Assembly: GCA_934481445.1 (NCBI GenBank)
Contig: CAKSPC010000033.1
Span: forward strand, 1 to 29,899
DNA from: an uncultured Oscillospiraceae bacterium
GTDB taxonomy: Bacteria; Bacillota; Clostridia; Oscillospirales; Ruminococcaceae
DNA length: 29,899 nucleotides
Direction of reading: 5' to 3'
Part shown: positions 1 through 6,907 of the stretch, piece by piece
How positions within the stretch are numbered: the stretch's first letter is position 1
How the letters are laid out: every line of letters begins with the position of its first letter
The notes under the pieces: generated by a model
The model's database searches: none
The model's input: only the letters and a program-made list of their open reading frames with translations
Told to the model about the DNA's origin: nothing
Program-made: the position numbers and the translations under genes

Positions 1-2
1 TG

Positions 3-239
3 TCGCAGGAAGATATTGAGAAGCTTATCGCGGGCGCTTCCGCCGAAGCCGCTCCCGAGCCTGCTCCCGCCCCCGAATCATCGGGCGGAAAAATGTCGCA
101 GGAAGATATTGAAAAGCTTATCGCGGGCGCTTCCGCCGAAGCCGCTCCCGAGCCTGCTCCTGCCCCCGAATCATCGGGCGGAAAGATGTCGCAGGAGGAT
201 ATCGAGAAGCTGCTCAACAGTATGTCCGAGGAAGCAGCC
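3..239 (+). repeat. In-frame 93-bp tandem repeat (about 2.5 copies)
   Basis: The SQEDIEKL-coding block begins at 3, 96 and 189, a period of exactly 93 bp. The first two copies differ at only a few third-codon positions, which suggests recent duplication or gene conversion. The third copy diverges after about 27 bp. There are no unique spacers, so it is not a CRISPR array. Confidence 0.9.
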
Positions 240-245
240 AAGTAA
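3..245 (+). CDS. C-terminal part of unknown protein with three SQEDIEKL repeats (5' truncated)
   Basis: Only the last 80 codons lie in the window; the frame is open from the left edge and ends at TAA 243-245. The visible part is a tandem repeat of 31 residues (93 bp): each unit starts with SQEDIEKL, followed by an Ala/Pro/Glu linker ending SSGGKM. Two full units and a third, truncated one ending in LLNSMSEEAAK are seen. The motif resembles the SQEEIDALL peptide at the N-terminus of the flagellar switch proteins FliM and FliN/FliY, and short tails of this type also occur at C-termini of chemotaxis-related proteins. Here it forms the extreme C-terminus, so it may be a multivalent docking tail; that is inference. 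The enzyme or binding domain that carries the tail is off the window, so no function is assigned. Confidence 0.8.
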   Translation, partial: SQEDIEKLIAGASAEAAPEPAPAPESSGGKMSQEDIEKLIAGASAEAAPEPAPAPESSGGKMSQEDIEKLLNSMSEEAAK

Positions 246-277
246 ATTTCACCAAATATTCACACTGCCTTAACAGG

Positions 278-301
278 ATATTTTCATCTTGAAAATATAA
301 T
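278..301 (+). promoter_or_regulatory. Palindrome overlapping a candidate -10 box before relQ
   Basis: A perfect inverted repeat with 9-bp arms (ATATTTTCA at 278-286 and TGAAAATAT at 290-298, 3-nt spacer) runs into a TATAAT at 296-301. No good -35 is found at 16-18 bp (TTAACA at 270-275 is 20 bp away). The arrangement would suit an operator over a weak promoter for relQ. The lack of a T-run after the palindrome argues against a terminator for the upstream gene. Confidence 0.4.
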
Positions 302-325
302 ACTTGTGAAAGGATAGGATAAGCC

Positions 326-1021
326 ATGAAAAATACAAAAAAAGCAATAAATCCGCCCGCCGAGCTGGACACGGTTAAGCAGCTCTTCCCCGCCGACCAG
401 CGGCAGATGCTTATGGACCAGCTGTATCAGTTTGTCGAGCTGGAGCACCTTTACGAATCAGCCATACGCGAGGTAAAGACCAAGCTTGAGATACTCGACA
501 GCGAGTTCAAGACCAAATACGACTATAACCCTATCCATCACATTGAGGACAGGCTGAAGTCCCCGCAGAGCATCCTTGAAAAGCTTCAGAAGAAGGGTCA
601 GCCGTTCAGCTGCGAAGCCGCGCGTGCCAACCTCAACGACATCGCGGGCGTGCGCGTTATCTGCAATTACATAGAGGATATCTACACCGTCGCAGACCTG
701 CTTACATCGCAGGACGATGTTATGCTGGTAAAGCGCAAGGACTACATCGAAAAACCCAAGCCCAACGGCTACCGCAGCCTGCACCTTGTTATAGAAACTC
801 CCGTGTACCTCTCCGACAGCAAGCAGCTCGTCAATGTGGAAGTTCAGATACGGACTATCGCGATGGATTTCTGGGCGAGCCTTGAGCATGAGCTTAAATA
901 CAAAACCACAACGGATGTTTCCGCAGACCTCGCCAATCAGCTTAAGGACTGCGCCGAAACCATCGCCGCCACCGACCGGCGTATGCAGGACATTTACAAA
1001 ACATTGAAACAGATAGACTGA
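326..1021 (+). CDS. relQ: Small alarmone synthetase, RelQ/YjbM type GTP pyrophosphokinase
   Basis: This 231-residue protein should transfer pyrophosphate from ATP to GDP or GTP to make (p)ppGpp in the cytosol. It has only the RelA/SpoT synthetase domain: NDIAGVRV at 104-111, the substrate-binding stretch DYIEKPKPNGYRSLH at 139-153, EVQIRT at 172-177 and FWASLEHELKYK at 182-193. There is no HD hydrolase and no TGS/ACT region, and the length fits the single-domain SAS1 family (about 210-230 residues), whose RelQ members form tetramers. The start ATG follows AAAGGATAGG at good spacing. It stands alone between the SQEDIEKL-tail gene and a terminator. RelQ is chosen over RelP because of the DYIEKPKPNGYRS context; the RelQ/RelP split is less certain than the family. 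Confidence 0.93.
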   Translation: MKNTKKAINPPAELDTVKQLFPADQRQMLMDQLYQFVELEHLYESAIREVKTKLEILDSEFKTKYDYNPIHHIEDRLKSPQSILEKLQKKGQPFSCEAARANLNDIAGVRVICNYIEDIYTVADLLTSQDDVMLVKRKDYIEKPKPNGYRSLHLVIETPVYLSDSKQLVNVEVQIRTIAMDFWASLEHELKYKTTTDVSADLANQLKDCAETIAATDRRMQDIYKTLKQID

Positions 1022-1058
1022 AAATACGGCGGTTCGCAAAGGACCGCCGTTTTTTATT
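1021..1058 (+). terminator. Intrinsic terminator after relQ
   Basis: ACGGCGGT (1026-1033) pairs perfectly with ACCGCCGT (1043-1050) and is followed by TTTTTTATT. The complementary strand has ATTTT after the same stem, so it may also stop the converging DUF58 operon. Confidence 0.88.
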
Positions 1059-1061
1059 AGT

Positions 1062-1092
1062 AACAGGGGGCTGCACTCGCAGCCCCTGTTTT
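1062..1092. terminator. Second hairpin between converging relQ and DUF58 genes
   Basis: AACAGGGGGCTGC (1062-1074) pairs with GCAGCCCCTGTT (1079-1090) with one bulged G and a 4-nt loop, followed by only TTTT on the plus strand. It lies just behind the first terminator and just past the DUF58 stop codon. It is likely a backup terminator or 3' end structure. Confidence 0.5.
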
Positions 1093-1136
1093 CATATTCA
1101 GCCAAATATCGTTGTCGACGGTGATATTCAAGTCAA

Positions 1137-2072
1137 TTATACCGAAATCTCCCCCGCGCCGCTTATAACAACATCCGCCGCGCCGTCCGAAGCCGCCGTG
1201 CCGTCGCCGCTGTAATCGCGGAACGCCAGCCATTCCCGAAGCCGCTCCACGGTTTCCGCCGAAGCCGCCGTGAAGCTCTCCCCGCGGAATTCCACACGCA
1301 CGGTGCCGCCGTAACCGCACACGCGCCTTGCCAGCGCAAACGCGATATCTCCGCATACAGGCTCCGCGCCGCCGTCTATAAGCACCGCGACCGGAGCGCC
1401 CGGCGCGGGTTCGTCCAGCCGCACCATCAGCCTGCCGCGCTTTGCCGAAAGCTTGTAGTTCACCTTTTTCGGAGGATCACCCGCTGCATATTCGCGGTGA
1501 TCATACCCCGGCAGTCCGCCGCTCATCATGGAGGAGCCGCCCTCCGTTTCGTCGTCCTCGGCGGGAAGCATTTTCGGCGCAACATCCTGCCCCGTGTATT
1601 CGATATACCTCGGGTATACCGCCGCCGCGCCGCTTTCGCTTAGCGTTCTTTTAAGTCTGATGAACCCGAACAGGTCGCGGACGAAAAAGCAATCGGCGTC
1701 TACCCTGTTAAGCCCGCTGTGCGCCGCGCGGAAACATCCCTCCGCCGAGGCGCTTTTCTTGAAAATGAGCGAGGTGCGCAGGCGCACAAGTTCTCCCCCC
1801 GCGTTGACGTATACATCTATATACGGCGCGAAGCAGGATCCCGTTTTCTCCGCGGTGACGCGAAAACGCACCCGCTCCCCGCATTCCGCCGTGCCCGAAA
1901 GCACGGAAAGCTTCACCGAAATATTCCTGCGGGAAACGACAGCCGTCACCACCGAAAATACCGCCATAGCCAGCAGGACGTATATCATCGCCCAGCCGAC
2001 CCCGCCGCTTACAAACACCAGAAACAGGATCACGAAAACAAGCGCCTCTATGTAATTCCATACATGGGTCAT
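1137..2072 (-). CDS. DUF58 domain protein, membrane anchored
   Basis: The 311-residue protein has two membrane segments near the N-terminus (about 9-25 and 28-47), then an extracytoplasmic or peripheral domain with the DUF58 signature: GYDHREYAAGDPPKKVNYK at 189-207 and an R-x-L-M-V-R-L-D-E stretch at 213-221. DUF58 proteins are usually encoded with a MoxR AAA ATPase and a membrane transglutaminase and are thought to act in envelope assembly or stress; their biochemical role is unknown. The start ATG overlaps the stop of the transglutaminase gene in an ATGA, so the two are translationally coupled. No MoxR gene is present in the following space, where the operon ends at the converging relQ gene. 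Confidence 0.85.
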   Translation of the reverse strand: MTHVWNYIEALVFVILFLVFVSGGVGWAMIYVLLAMAVFSVVTAVVSRRNISVKLSVLSGTAECGERVRFRVTAEKTGSCFAPYIDVYVNAGGELVRLRTSLIFKKSASAEGCFRAAHSGLNRVDADCFFVRDLFGFIRLKRTLSESGAAAVYPRYIEYTGQDVAPKMLPAEDDETEGGSSMMSGGLPGYDHREYAAGDPPKKVNYKLSAKRGRLMVRLDEPAPGAPVAVLIDGGAEPVCGDIAFALARRVCGYGGTVRVEFRGESFTAASAETVERLREWLAFRDYSGDGTAASDGAADVVISGAGEISV

Positions 2073-4210
2073 TTCTTCATTCTCCTCTTCCGTGCGAGTA
2101 TCTCGCGGTACGCCCGCATAAGCCGCTTTCCGTCAGCCTGCGCGCCCACGCCGTAGAACAGCGCGTCCGCCGCATTGCAGATGTAATTACCCTGCTCCTC
2201 CAGCCCGAGCGAGCGGGATATGACTTCCGCGGTTTCCCCAGCCGTCATGCTTTCGGGGGCTCTTCCGCAGATCTTTCCCGCCGCCGCCCTTGTCCGCAGG
2301 AATACCCCGCGAAGCTTTGCGTCGGGTTTTCTCATTGGGTAGGTAAGGCGGAAAAACAGCTCAGAAATTTTCTTTCTGAATATTATTATAAGTATGGCCA
2401 CAGCCGCCGCGGCAATCGCCCACACATAGATGTAATTGTCCGTACCATCGTATTTCGCGGCGTATTTCGTGCCATCTATAACTATCACGCCCGCGCCGTC
2501 TGCGTATACCTGCGCATAGGCGTGGTACTGCGCGTCGGTAACATAATATACATAGGAATTTTCGCCGCGAAGTTCGTCCGTAATGAGAAATCCCTCGGTA
2601 TATCTTACGGATAATCCCGCCGCCCTTGCCAGCAGCACCGAAGCCGTGGCAAAATCGCTGCATATGCCGCGCCTGCTGTTGAACAGAAAATATTCCGCGT
2701 CCACCTTTTCGGGGACGAAGTCCATATCATACACAAACCCCGCCGTGCCGAACCATTCCCCGATGGCGCGGGCTTTCTCGTAATCCGTTGTGAGCCCTGC
2801 GGTTATCTCCTCCGCAAGGTCACGTATCTTTTGGGGAATATCGTCCTGCATGGACGTTGTTTTGCGGTATTTCTCCGCAGTGTTGATCCTGCTTCTCAGC
2901 GCGGAATACTCCTCAAAAGTGATAACATCTTCCGTGCGGGCGTCAAGGATAAGCTCCTCAAGATCCACCTGCGAAAGCAGCGCCGCCGCTTCGTCGGTCA
3001 GCCCGCCATAATATTCCAGCTTGTAGCCCTCGTTTGCGGGCATATTGTTCTCCGTGAAAAGCTCACCGCGGGCGTTCATATAGGTGCTGCCATGGTAATT
3101 CACAGGGCTGACCCTGCATATTCCCTCGGGATGGAGTATCACCGCCGTGGAACTTCCGTCGGCTATCTGTATGAATGCGGTCTTTCGACTGTCGTCCTGC
3201 TCGGGGAGAGCGCCGAGAATATCGGCATATTTTTTAAGCCTGCCCTCGGATACCGCGTCGCGGAGCTTATTTACAAACGCGGGCATGGAACGGCTCTGCG
3301 CCGAAAGCTCCCAGCCCGAATAGCCCATGCTGAATTCATCCAGCACCGCCCAGCCTCTTACGCCGCCGCTGTATGTATCAAAGGAAGCGCGGTCGATGTA
3401 TTCGGGCACCTCCCCCGCCGCGGTGAAAAGGACCTTTCCCGTGGGGGAATTCGCACCCCTGTTTACGGAGGACTGCGTAAGAAAATTCGTGAGCTGCTGC
3501 GCAGCGGCGTAATATCCGCCCGTCGACCCCGAAAATACGGTATCGAGATAGCCGCCCATGGGCGTGCTTTCATTCCTCGGGACGAAAACGGTTATCCCCG
3601 CCGCGGCAAGCGCCGCAAGTCCCAGCGCGGCAAGCCGCTGAAAGCGGGAACGCTTATCCTCCGAAAAATCCGGCCCCGACGGTTTTTCGGGCAGAGCCAT
3701 TCCGCCCGCCGCAAGGACAAATCCCGCCAGCATGAATGCCAGCAGCGGAAGCGGCACCCCGCCCGCCGTCCTGACTGAAAGTATCAGCGGAATGAACATT
3801 ACAAGCATAAGGAAGCACGGCCGCGGCGAATATGCGCTGAAAAAACAGCAGGTAAATCCCACCACCGCCGAAAAGATGACCGTCGCCGCCGCCGCGTATA
3901 TCGGGTCGAAAAAATCGGACGCAGTGTAGATGAAATCCATGAACGTCCCGTCCGCCCGCGGCTCCCTCACAAGCATAAGCGTGCCAAGGCACACCGCCCC
4001 CACAGCCAGCACCGCCAGCGCCGCAAACCCTTTTCTGCGCCGCAGCACATAGAACAGCATATACACCCCGAAGCTGAGCAGCGACATCGCCGCCGCAAAG
4101 AGGAATGCCTGTTCCCGCGCAATGACGTACATCAGCGAGGCGCTAACGGAGCACATATAAATTGCGGAGCAGACGGGCTCCGCACCCGAAAACCTTACCC
4201 TTGCCTTCAT
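2069..4210 (-). CDS. Transmembrane transglutaminase-like protein (TgpA-type)
   Basis: The 713-residue protein starts with a block of about six hydrophobic segments (within residues 10-210), followed by a long extracytoplasmic region with a transglutaminase core. The catalytic triad is visible: Cys517 in RGICSDFATASVLLARAAG, His563 in QYHAYAQVY and Asp579 in VIVIDGTKY. One more membrane segment follows (about 593-612) and then a cytosolic tail of about 95 residues. This layout is that of DUF3488/TgpA-like proteins next to DUF58. The substrate is unknown; a protein cross-linking or protease-like role at the cell surface is inferred. The stop of the rlmL-like gene lies 5 bp upstream and there is no clear Shine-Dalgarno, so translation probably depends on coupling. 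Confidence 0.87.
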   Translation of the reverse strand: MKARVRFSGAEPVCSAIYMCSVSASLMYVIAREQAFLFAAAMSLLSFGVYMLFYVLRRRKGFAALAVLAVGAVCLGTLMLVREPRADGTFMDFIYTASDFFDPIYAAAATVIFSAVVGFTCCFFSAYSPRPCFLMLVMFIPLILSVRTAGGVPLPLLAFMLAGFVLAAGGMALPEKPSGPDFSEDKRSRFQRLAALGLAALAAAGITVFVPRNESTPMGGYLDTVFSGSTGGYYAAAQQLTNFLTQSSVNRGANSPTGKVLFTAAGEVPEYIDRASFDTYSGGVRGWAVLDEFSMGYSGWELSAQSRSMPAFVNKLRDAVSEGRLKKYADILGALPEQDDSRKTAFIQIADGSSTAVILHPEGICRVSPVNYHGSTYMNARGELFTENNMPANEGYKLEYYGGLTDEAAALLSQVDLEELILDARTEDVITFEEYSALRSRINTAEKYRKTTSMQDDIPQKIRDLAEEITAGLTTDYEKARAIGEWFGTAGFVYDMDFVPEKVDAEYFLFNSRRGICSDFATASVLLARAAGLSVRYTEGFLITDELRGENSYVYYVTDAQYHAYAQVYADGAGVIVIDGTKYAAKYDGTDNYIYVWAIAAAAVAILIIIFRKKISELFFRLTYPMRKPDAKLRGVFLRTRAAAGKICGRAPESMTAGETAEVISRSLGLEEQGNYICNAADALFYGVGAQADGKRLMRAYREILARKRRMKK

Positions 4211-4215
4211 GTGCG

Positions 4216-5340
4216 TTATTTCTTGTCAAAATAGGAATACAGCCTGCACAGCAGCATTCCGTTATAAAGCTTGCGGTTTTTTGCCGCCTTTTCTCCGAAT
4301 ATATCCTCAAACTCCTCGTCCGAGGTTATAACATAAAGCTGGTCGCCGTTCAGCAGAAGCAGCCTGCGTCCCATCTCGCGGTAGATATCCCGCGCCTGCT
4401 CCTGCTCCAGCATTCGCTCGCCGTAGGGCGGGTTGGTGATTATTTTCACGGGATGGTCGGGGCGCTCGTAGTCCCTGATAGCCCTGCATTTTACGGTGAT
4501 GTATTTCTCGACGCCTGCCTTTTTCGCATTAGCCATCGCAAGCTCGGCGCAGGCGGGGTCGATGTCGAAGCCCTCCGCGTGGAATTCAGCGCCGCGGCGT
4601 ATTGCTTCGGTCGCTTCGGAGCGCGCCTCGCGCCATATGTTTTCGGGCAGGAACCCGAGCTGCTCCCCAGCGAAATAACGCTTCAGCCCCGGCGCGATGT
4701 TCAGCGCCTTCAGCGCGGATTCGACAAGGAATGTTCCCGAGCCGCAGAACGGGTCGACGATATTATCTCCCGCACGCACGCGGGCGATGTCGATTATTCC
4801 CGCCGCGAGGGTCTCCTTTATCGGCGCGCCGTTGCTGTCGCGGCGGTATCCGCGCTTGTGGAGCCCCGTGCCGCTGGTGTCCAGCATAAGAGTTACTTCA
4901 TCCTTTAATATAGAGAAGCGGATCTTGCACTCCGCGCCGCTTTCCGCCATAACGTTAACGTGGTATGCCCTGCCGAGGTTCACCGCCATTGCCTTTTTGA
5001 TTATCTTCTGGCAGGCCGGGACGCTTTTCAGCACGGAATTGAGCGAGTGTCCCGTATTCGGGAATGCGTCGTATTTTCCGATAAAATCGGACAGCGGGAG
5101 CTTTTTAACGCCCTCGAAAAGCTCGTCGAAAGTTTTCGCCCGGAACTGCCCGAGGACAACGCACACGCGCTCCGCCACGGAAAGCCCGATGTTCGCCTTT
5201 GCGCAGACGTCCGCGCCGCCGCTGAACATAACGCGGCCGTCGGATACGGCGATATCGGTGCCGCCGATTTTTTTCACCTCAAAGGAGAGGGTTTTTTCTA
5301 AGCCGAAATGGCAGGGGGCAATGTATCTGTAAGTGGTCAT
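4216..5340 (-). CDS. THUMP-domain rRNA guanine-N2 methyltransferase, RlmL/YpsC family
   Basis: The 374-residue protein has an N-terminal THUMP-type RNA-binding region (about 1-155) and a Rossmann methyltransferase domain with the SAM motif DPFCGSGTF at 196-204 and the catalytic NPPYGER at 303-309, typical of N2-guanine methyltransferases acting on 23S rRNA (RlmL N-terminal half, YpsC). The length matches the single-domain YpsC branch, not the fused RlmKL. The frame is open up to 5445, but the extra 35 codons translate a structured intergenic repeat. The ATG at 5340 gives the family's MTTYRYIAPCHFGLE start and is preceded by AAAAAAGGAATTTGAG. The exact target nucleotide is inferred from the family only. 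Confidence 0.88.
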   Translation of the reverse strand: MTTYRYIAPCHFGLEKTLSFEVKKIGGTDIAVSDGRVMFSGGADVCAKANIGLSVAERVCVVLGQFRAKTFDELFEGVKKLPLSDFIGKYDAFPNTGHSLNSVLKSVPACQKIIKKAMAVNLGRAYHVNVMAESGAECKIRFSILKDEVTLMLDTSGTGLHKRGYRRDSNGAPIKETLAAGIIDIARVRAGDNIVDPFCGSGTFLVESALKALNIAPGLKRYFAGEQLGFLPENIWREARSEATEAIRRGAEFHAEGFDIDPACAELAMANAKKAGVEKYITVKCRAIRDYERPDHPVKIITNPPYGERMLEQEQARDIYREMGRRLLLLNGDQLYVITSDEEFEDIFGEKAAKNRKLYNGMLLCRLYSYFDKK

Positions 5341-5367
5341 GATCTCAAATTCCTTTTTTATTTTTTT

Positions 5368-5442
5368 GCGCCGCCGGGGCGCGCGTGGGTGGAGTTCCCT
5401 CTGAACGCAGCGAAGAGGGGCGGCAGCCCCGCTGACTGCTTT
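5368..5442. repeat. Dispersed structured intergenic repeat, copy A
   Basis: This stretch between the sirtuin and rlmL-like genes aligns almost end to end with 29700-29772 in front of dnaE: it begins GCGCCG, continues through GGCGCGCG, a GTTCC/GAACG hairpin core, and ends GGGCGGCAGCCCCGCT. Both copies lie in the same orientation, upstream of a minus-strand gene. Confidence 0.7.
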
Positions 5443-5452
5443 CAAAGGCGCT

Positions 5453-6160
5453 TCAGCAGCGTATCTCGCTCATGACCTTGCCGATGGCGTCGGCGATCAC
5501 AAGCTCGGCGGTGCTGTCGGCGCTTATCGCCGACTTATTTATAACCGCAAGATGCCTGCCCCTGAAAAACCTGACCAGCCCAGCCGCAGGATAAACGGCG
5601 AGCGAAGTCCCGCCGATCATCATCATATCCGCCTCGGATATTTCCGTCATTGCGCGGGTGAGGTCGCCGTCGTCAAGGCTCTCCTCATACAGCACCACGT
5701 CGGGCTTTATTACCCCGCCGCAGGAGCAGCGCGGTATCCCCGTGCTCTCCGTCACCGCAGAAAGCGGGTATTTCTTCCCGCAGGACATACAATGGTTCCT
5801 GTGCACGCTTCCGTGAAGCTCTATTACGTTCCTGCTTCCCGCCGCCTGATGCAGCCCGTCGATGTTCTGCGTTATCACGCAGGAAAGCTTTCCCGCGCGC
5901 TCCAGCTCCGCAAGTTTCAGGTGCGCGGCGTTCGGCTTTGCGTCGGGGAATATCATCCTGTCACGGTAGAAGCGGTAAAACTCCTCCGTGCGGCGCATAA
6001 AGAAGCTGTGGCTTACTATCTGCTCGGGCGGGTATGCGTATTTTTGGTTATATAACCCGTCCGCACTGCGGAAGTCGGGTATTCCGCTTTCGGTGGAAAC
6101 CCCTGCGCCGCCAAAGAAAACTATGCGGCGGCTGTCGTCTATCATATTCTGTAATGTCAT
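5453..6160 (-). CDS. cobB: NAD-dependent protein deacylase, sirtuin family
   Basis: The 235-residue protein removes acyl groups from lysines using NAD+, giving O-acyl-ADP-ribose and nicotinamide, in the cytosol. Visible motifs are the NAD-binding GGAGVSTESGIPDFR at 17-31, TQNID at 97-101, the catalytic His116 in ELHGS and the zinc ligands Cys124, Cys127, Cys145 and Cys147 (C-x2-C and C-x-C). The GGTSLAVYPAAGL stretch closes the Rossmann fold. The length is normal for a bacterial sirtuin. The start ATG has a strong GGAGGAATT site. It lies 22 bp behind the ABC ATPase gene and about 110 bp before the rlmL-like gene, with a structured repeat in that gap. Whether it is a deacetylase or a desuccinylase cannot be read with confidence. 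Confidence 0.94.
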   Translation of the reverse strand: MTLQNMIDDSRRIVFFGGAGVSTESGIPDFRSADGLYNQKYAYPPEQIVSHSFFMRRTEEFYRFYRDRMIFPDAKPNAAHLKLAELERAGKLSCVITQNIDGLHQAAGSRNVIELHGSVHRNHCMSCGKKYPLSAVTESTGIPRCSCGGVIKPDVVLYEESLDDGDLTRAMTEISEADMMMIGGTSLAVYPAAGLVRFFRGRHLAVINKSAISADSTAELVIADAIGKVMSEIRC

Positions 6161-6182
6161 AGTAATTCCTCCGATATATCTG

Positions 6183-6848
6183 TTATGTCACAAGCTTCCC
6201 GTCGGAGATCCTTACAAGCCGCTGAGCCTGTCGGGCGGTCTGCTCGCTGTGGGTGATCATTACGATGGTCTTGCCGCTTTTGTTGAGAGCGGAGAGGATA
6301 TCCAGCACCTCCGCTCCCGAGCGGCTGTCGAGGTTGCCGCAGGGTTCGTCGGCGAGTATAAGCGAAGGCTCGGCGGCGATGGCGCGGGCTATCGCGGTGC
6401 GCTGCTGCTGTCCGCCGGACATTTCCGACGGACGGTGGTGCGCGCGGTCGGAAAGCCTTACGCTGTCGAGGGCGGCAAGCGCTATCTCGCGGCGGGTCTT
6501 TTTCGGAACATGGCGGTACATCAGCGGCAGCTCTACATTCTCGAGGGCGGTTAGCCCCGAGATAAGGTTAAAGCTCTGAAAAATAAAGCCTATCTTTATC
6601 CCCCTGATACGGCTCAGGGTGCTGTCCGCGAGGGTGGAAACATCCTCCCCGTCGAGAAAATAGCTGCCCGAGCTTGGCAGGTCAAGGCAGCCCAGAATGT
6701 TCATCAGCGTGGATTTTCCCGAGCCGCTCGCTCCCACGACAGTGACGTATTCCCCGTCGTTGATATCAAGGCTCACGCCGTCGAGCGCCCTTACGCACTG
6801 CCCGCCGACGGTATAGTATCTGCATAAATTCCTTGCGGAAATAAGCAT
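6183..6848 (-). CDS. ABC transporter ATP-binding protein, MacB/LolD type
   Basis: The 221-residue ATPase has all nucleotide-binding motifs: Walker A GASGSGKST at 39-47, Q-loop Gln91, signature SGGQQQR at 144-150, Walker B LILADEP at 163-169 with Glu168, the MacB/LolD-type GNLD that follows, and the H-loop His200. The usual T of DEPTGNLD is C170 here. Such ATPases normally pair with a FtsX-like permease, but none is found in the neighbouring genes on either side, so its partner must be elsewhere. Its Shine-Dalgarno GGGGGAATT can pair with a TTCCCCC block about 35 bp upstream (6894-6900 on the plus strand reads GGGGGAA), so translation may be limited by a leader fold. Confidence 0.9.
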   Translation of the reverse strand: MLISARNLCRYYTVGGQCVRALDGVSLDINDGEYVTVVGASGSGKSTLMNILGCLDLPSSGSYFLDGEDVSTLADSTLSRIRGIKIGFIFQSFNLISGLTALENVELPLMYRHVPKKTRREIALAALDSVRLSDRAHHRPSEMSGGQQQRTAIARAIAAEPSLILADEPCGNLDSRSGAEVLDILSALNKSGKTIVMITHSEQTARQAQRLVRISDGKLVT

Positions 6849-6853
6849 GGTAA

Positions 6854-6900
6854 TTCCCCCTTAAAAAATCTTTCCTTATTATACGGAAACGGCGGGGGAA
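6854..6900 (-). promoter_or_regulatory. Nested hairpin leader and candidate -10 before the ABC ATPase gene
   Basis: On the minus strand TTCCCCC (6894-6900) and GGGGGAA (6854-6860) form a 7-bp outer stem that covers the ribosome binding site. Inside it TTTCC and GGAAA form a second stem followed by ATTTTTT. A perfect TATAAT (6878-6883) lies in the inner loop, but no convincing -35 was found. It could be a weak promoter, a terminator of the preceding gene, or a translational switch. Confidence 0.35.
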
Positions 6901-6907
6901 TATTCAC

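Noticed and set aside
3..239. Regular 93-bp repeats that could be read as a CRISPR array
   Set aside because: The repeats are contiguous, in frame and code for a 31-residue protein unit; there are no unique spacers.
5341..5445. 35-residue N-terminal extension of the rlmL-like gene
   Set aside because: It translates the dispersed 75-bp repeat; the ATG at 5340 has a good ribosome site and the family N-terminus.
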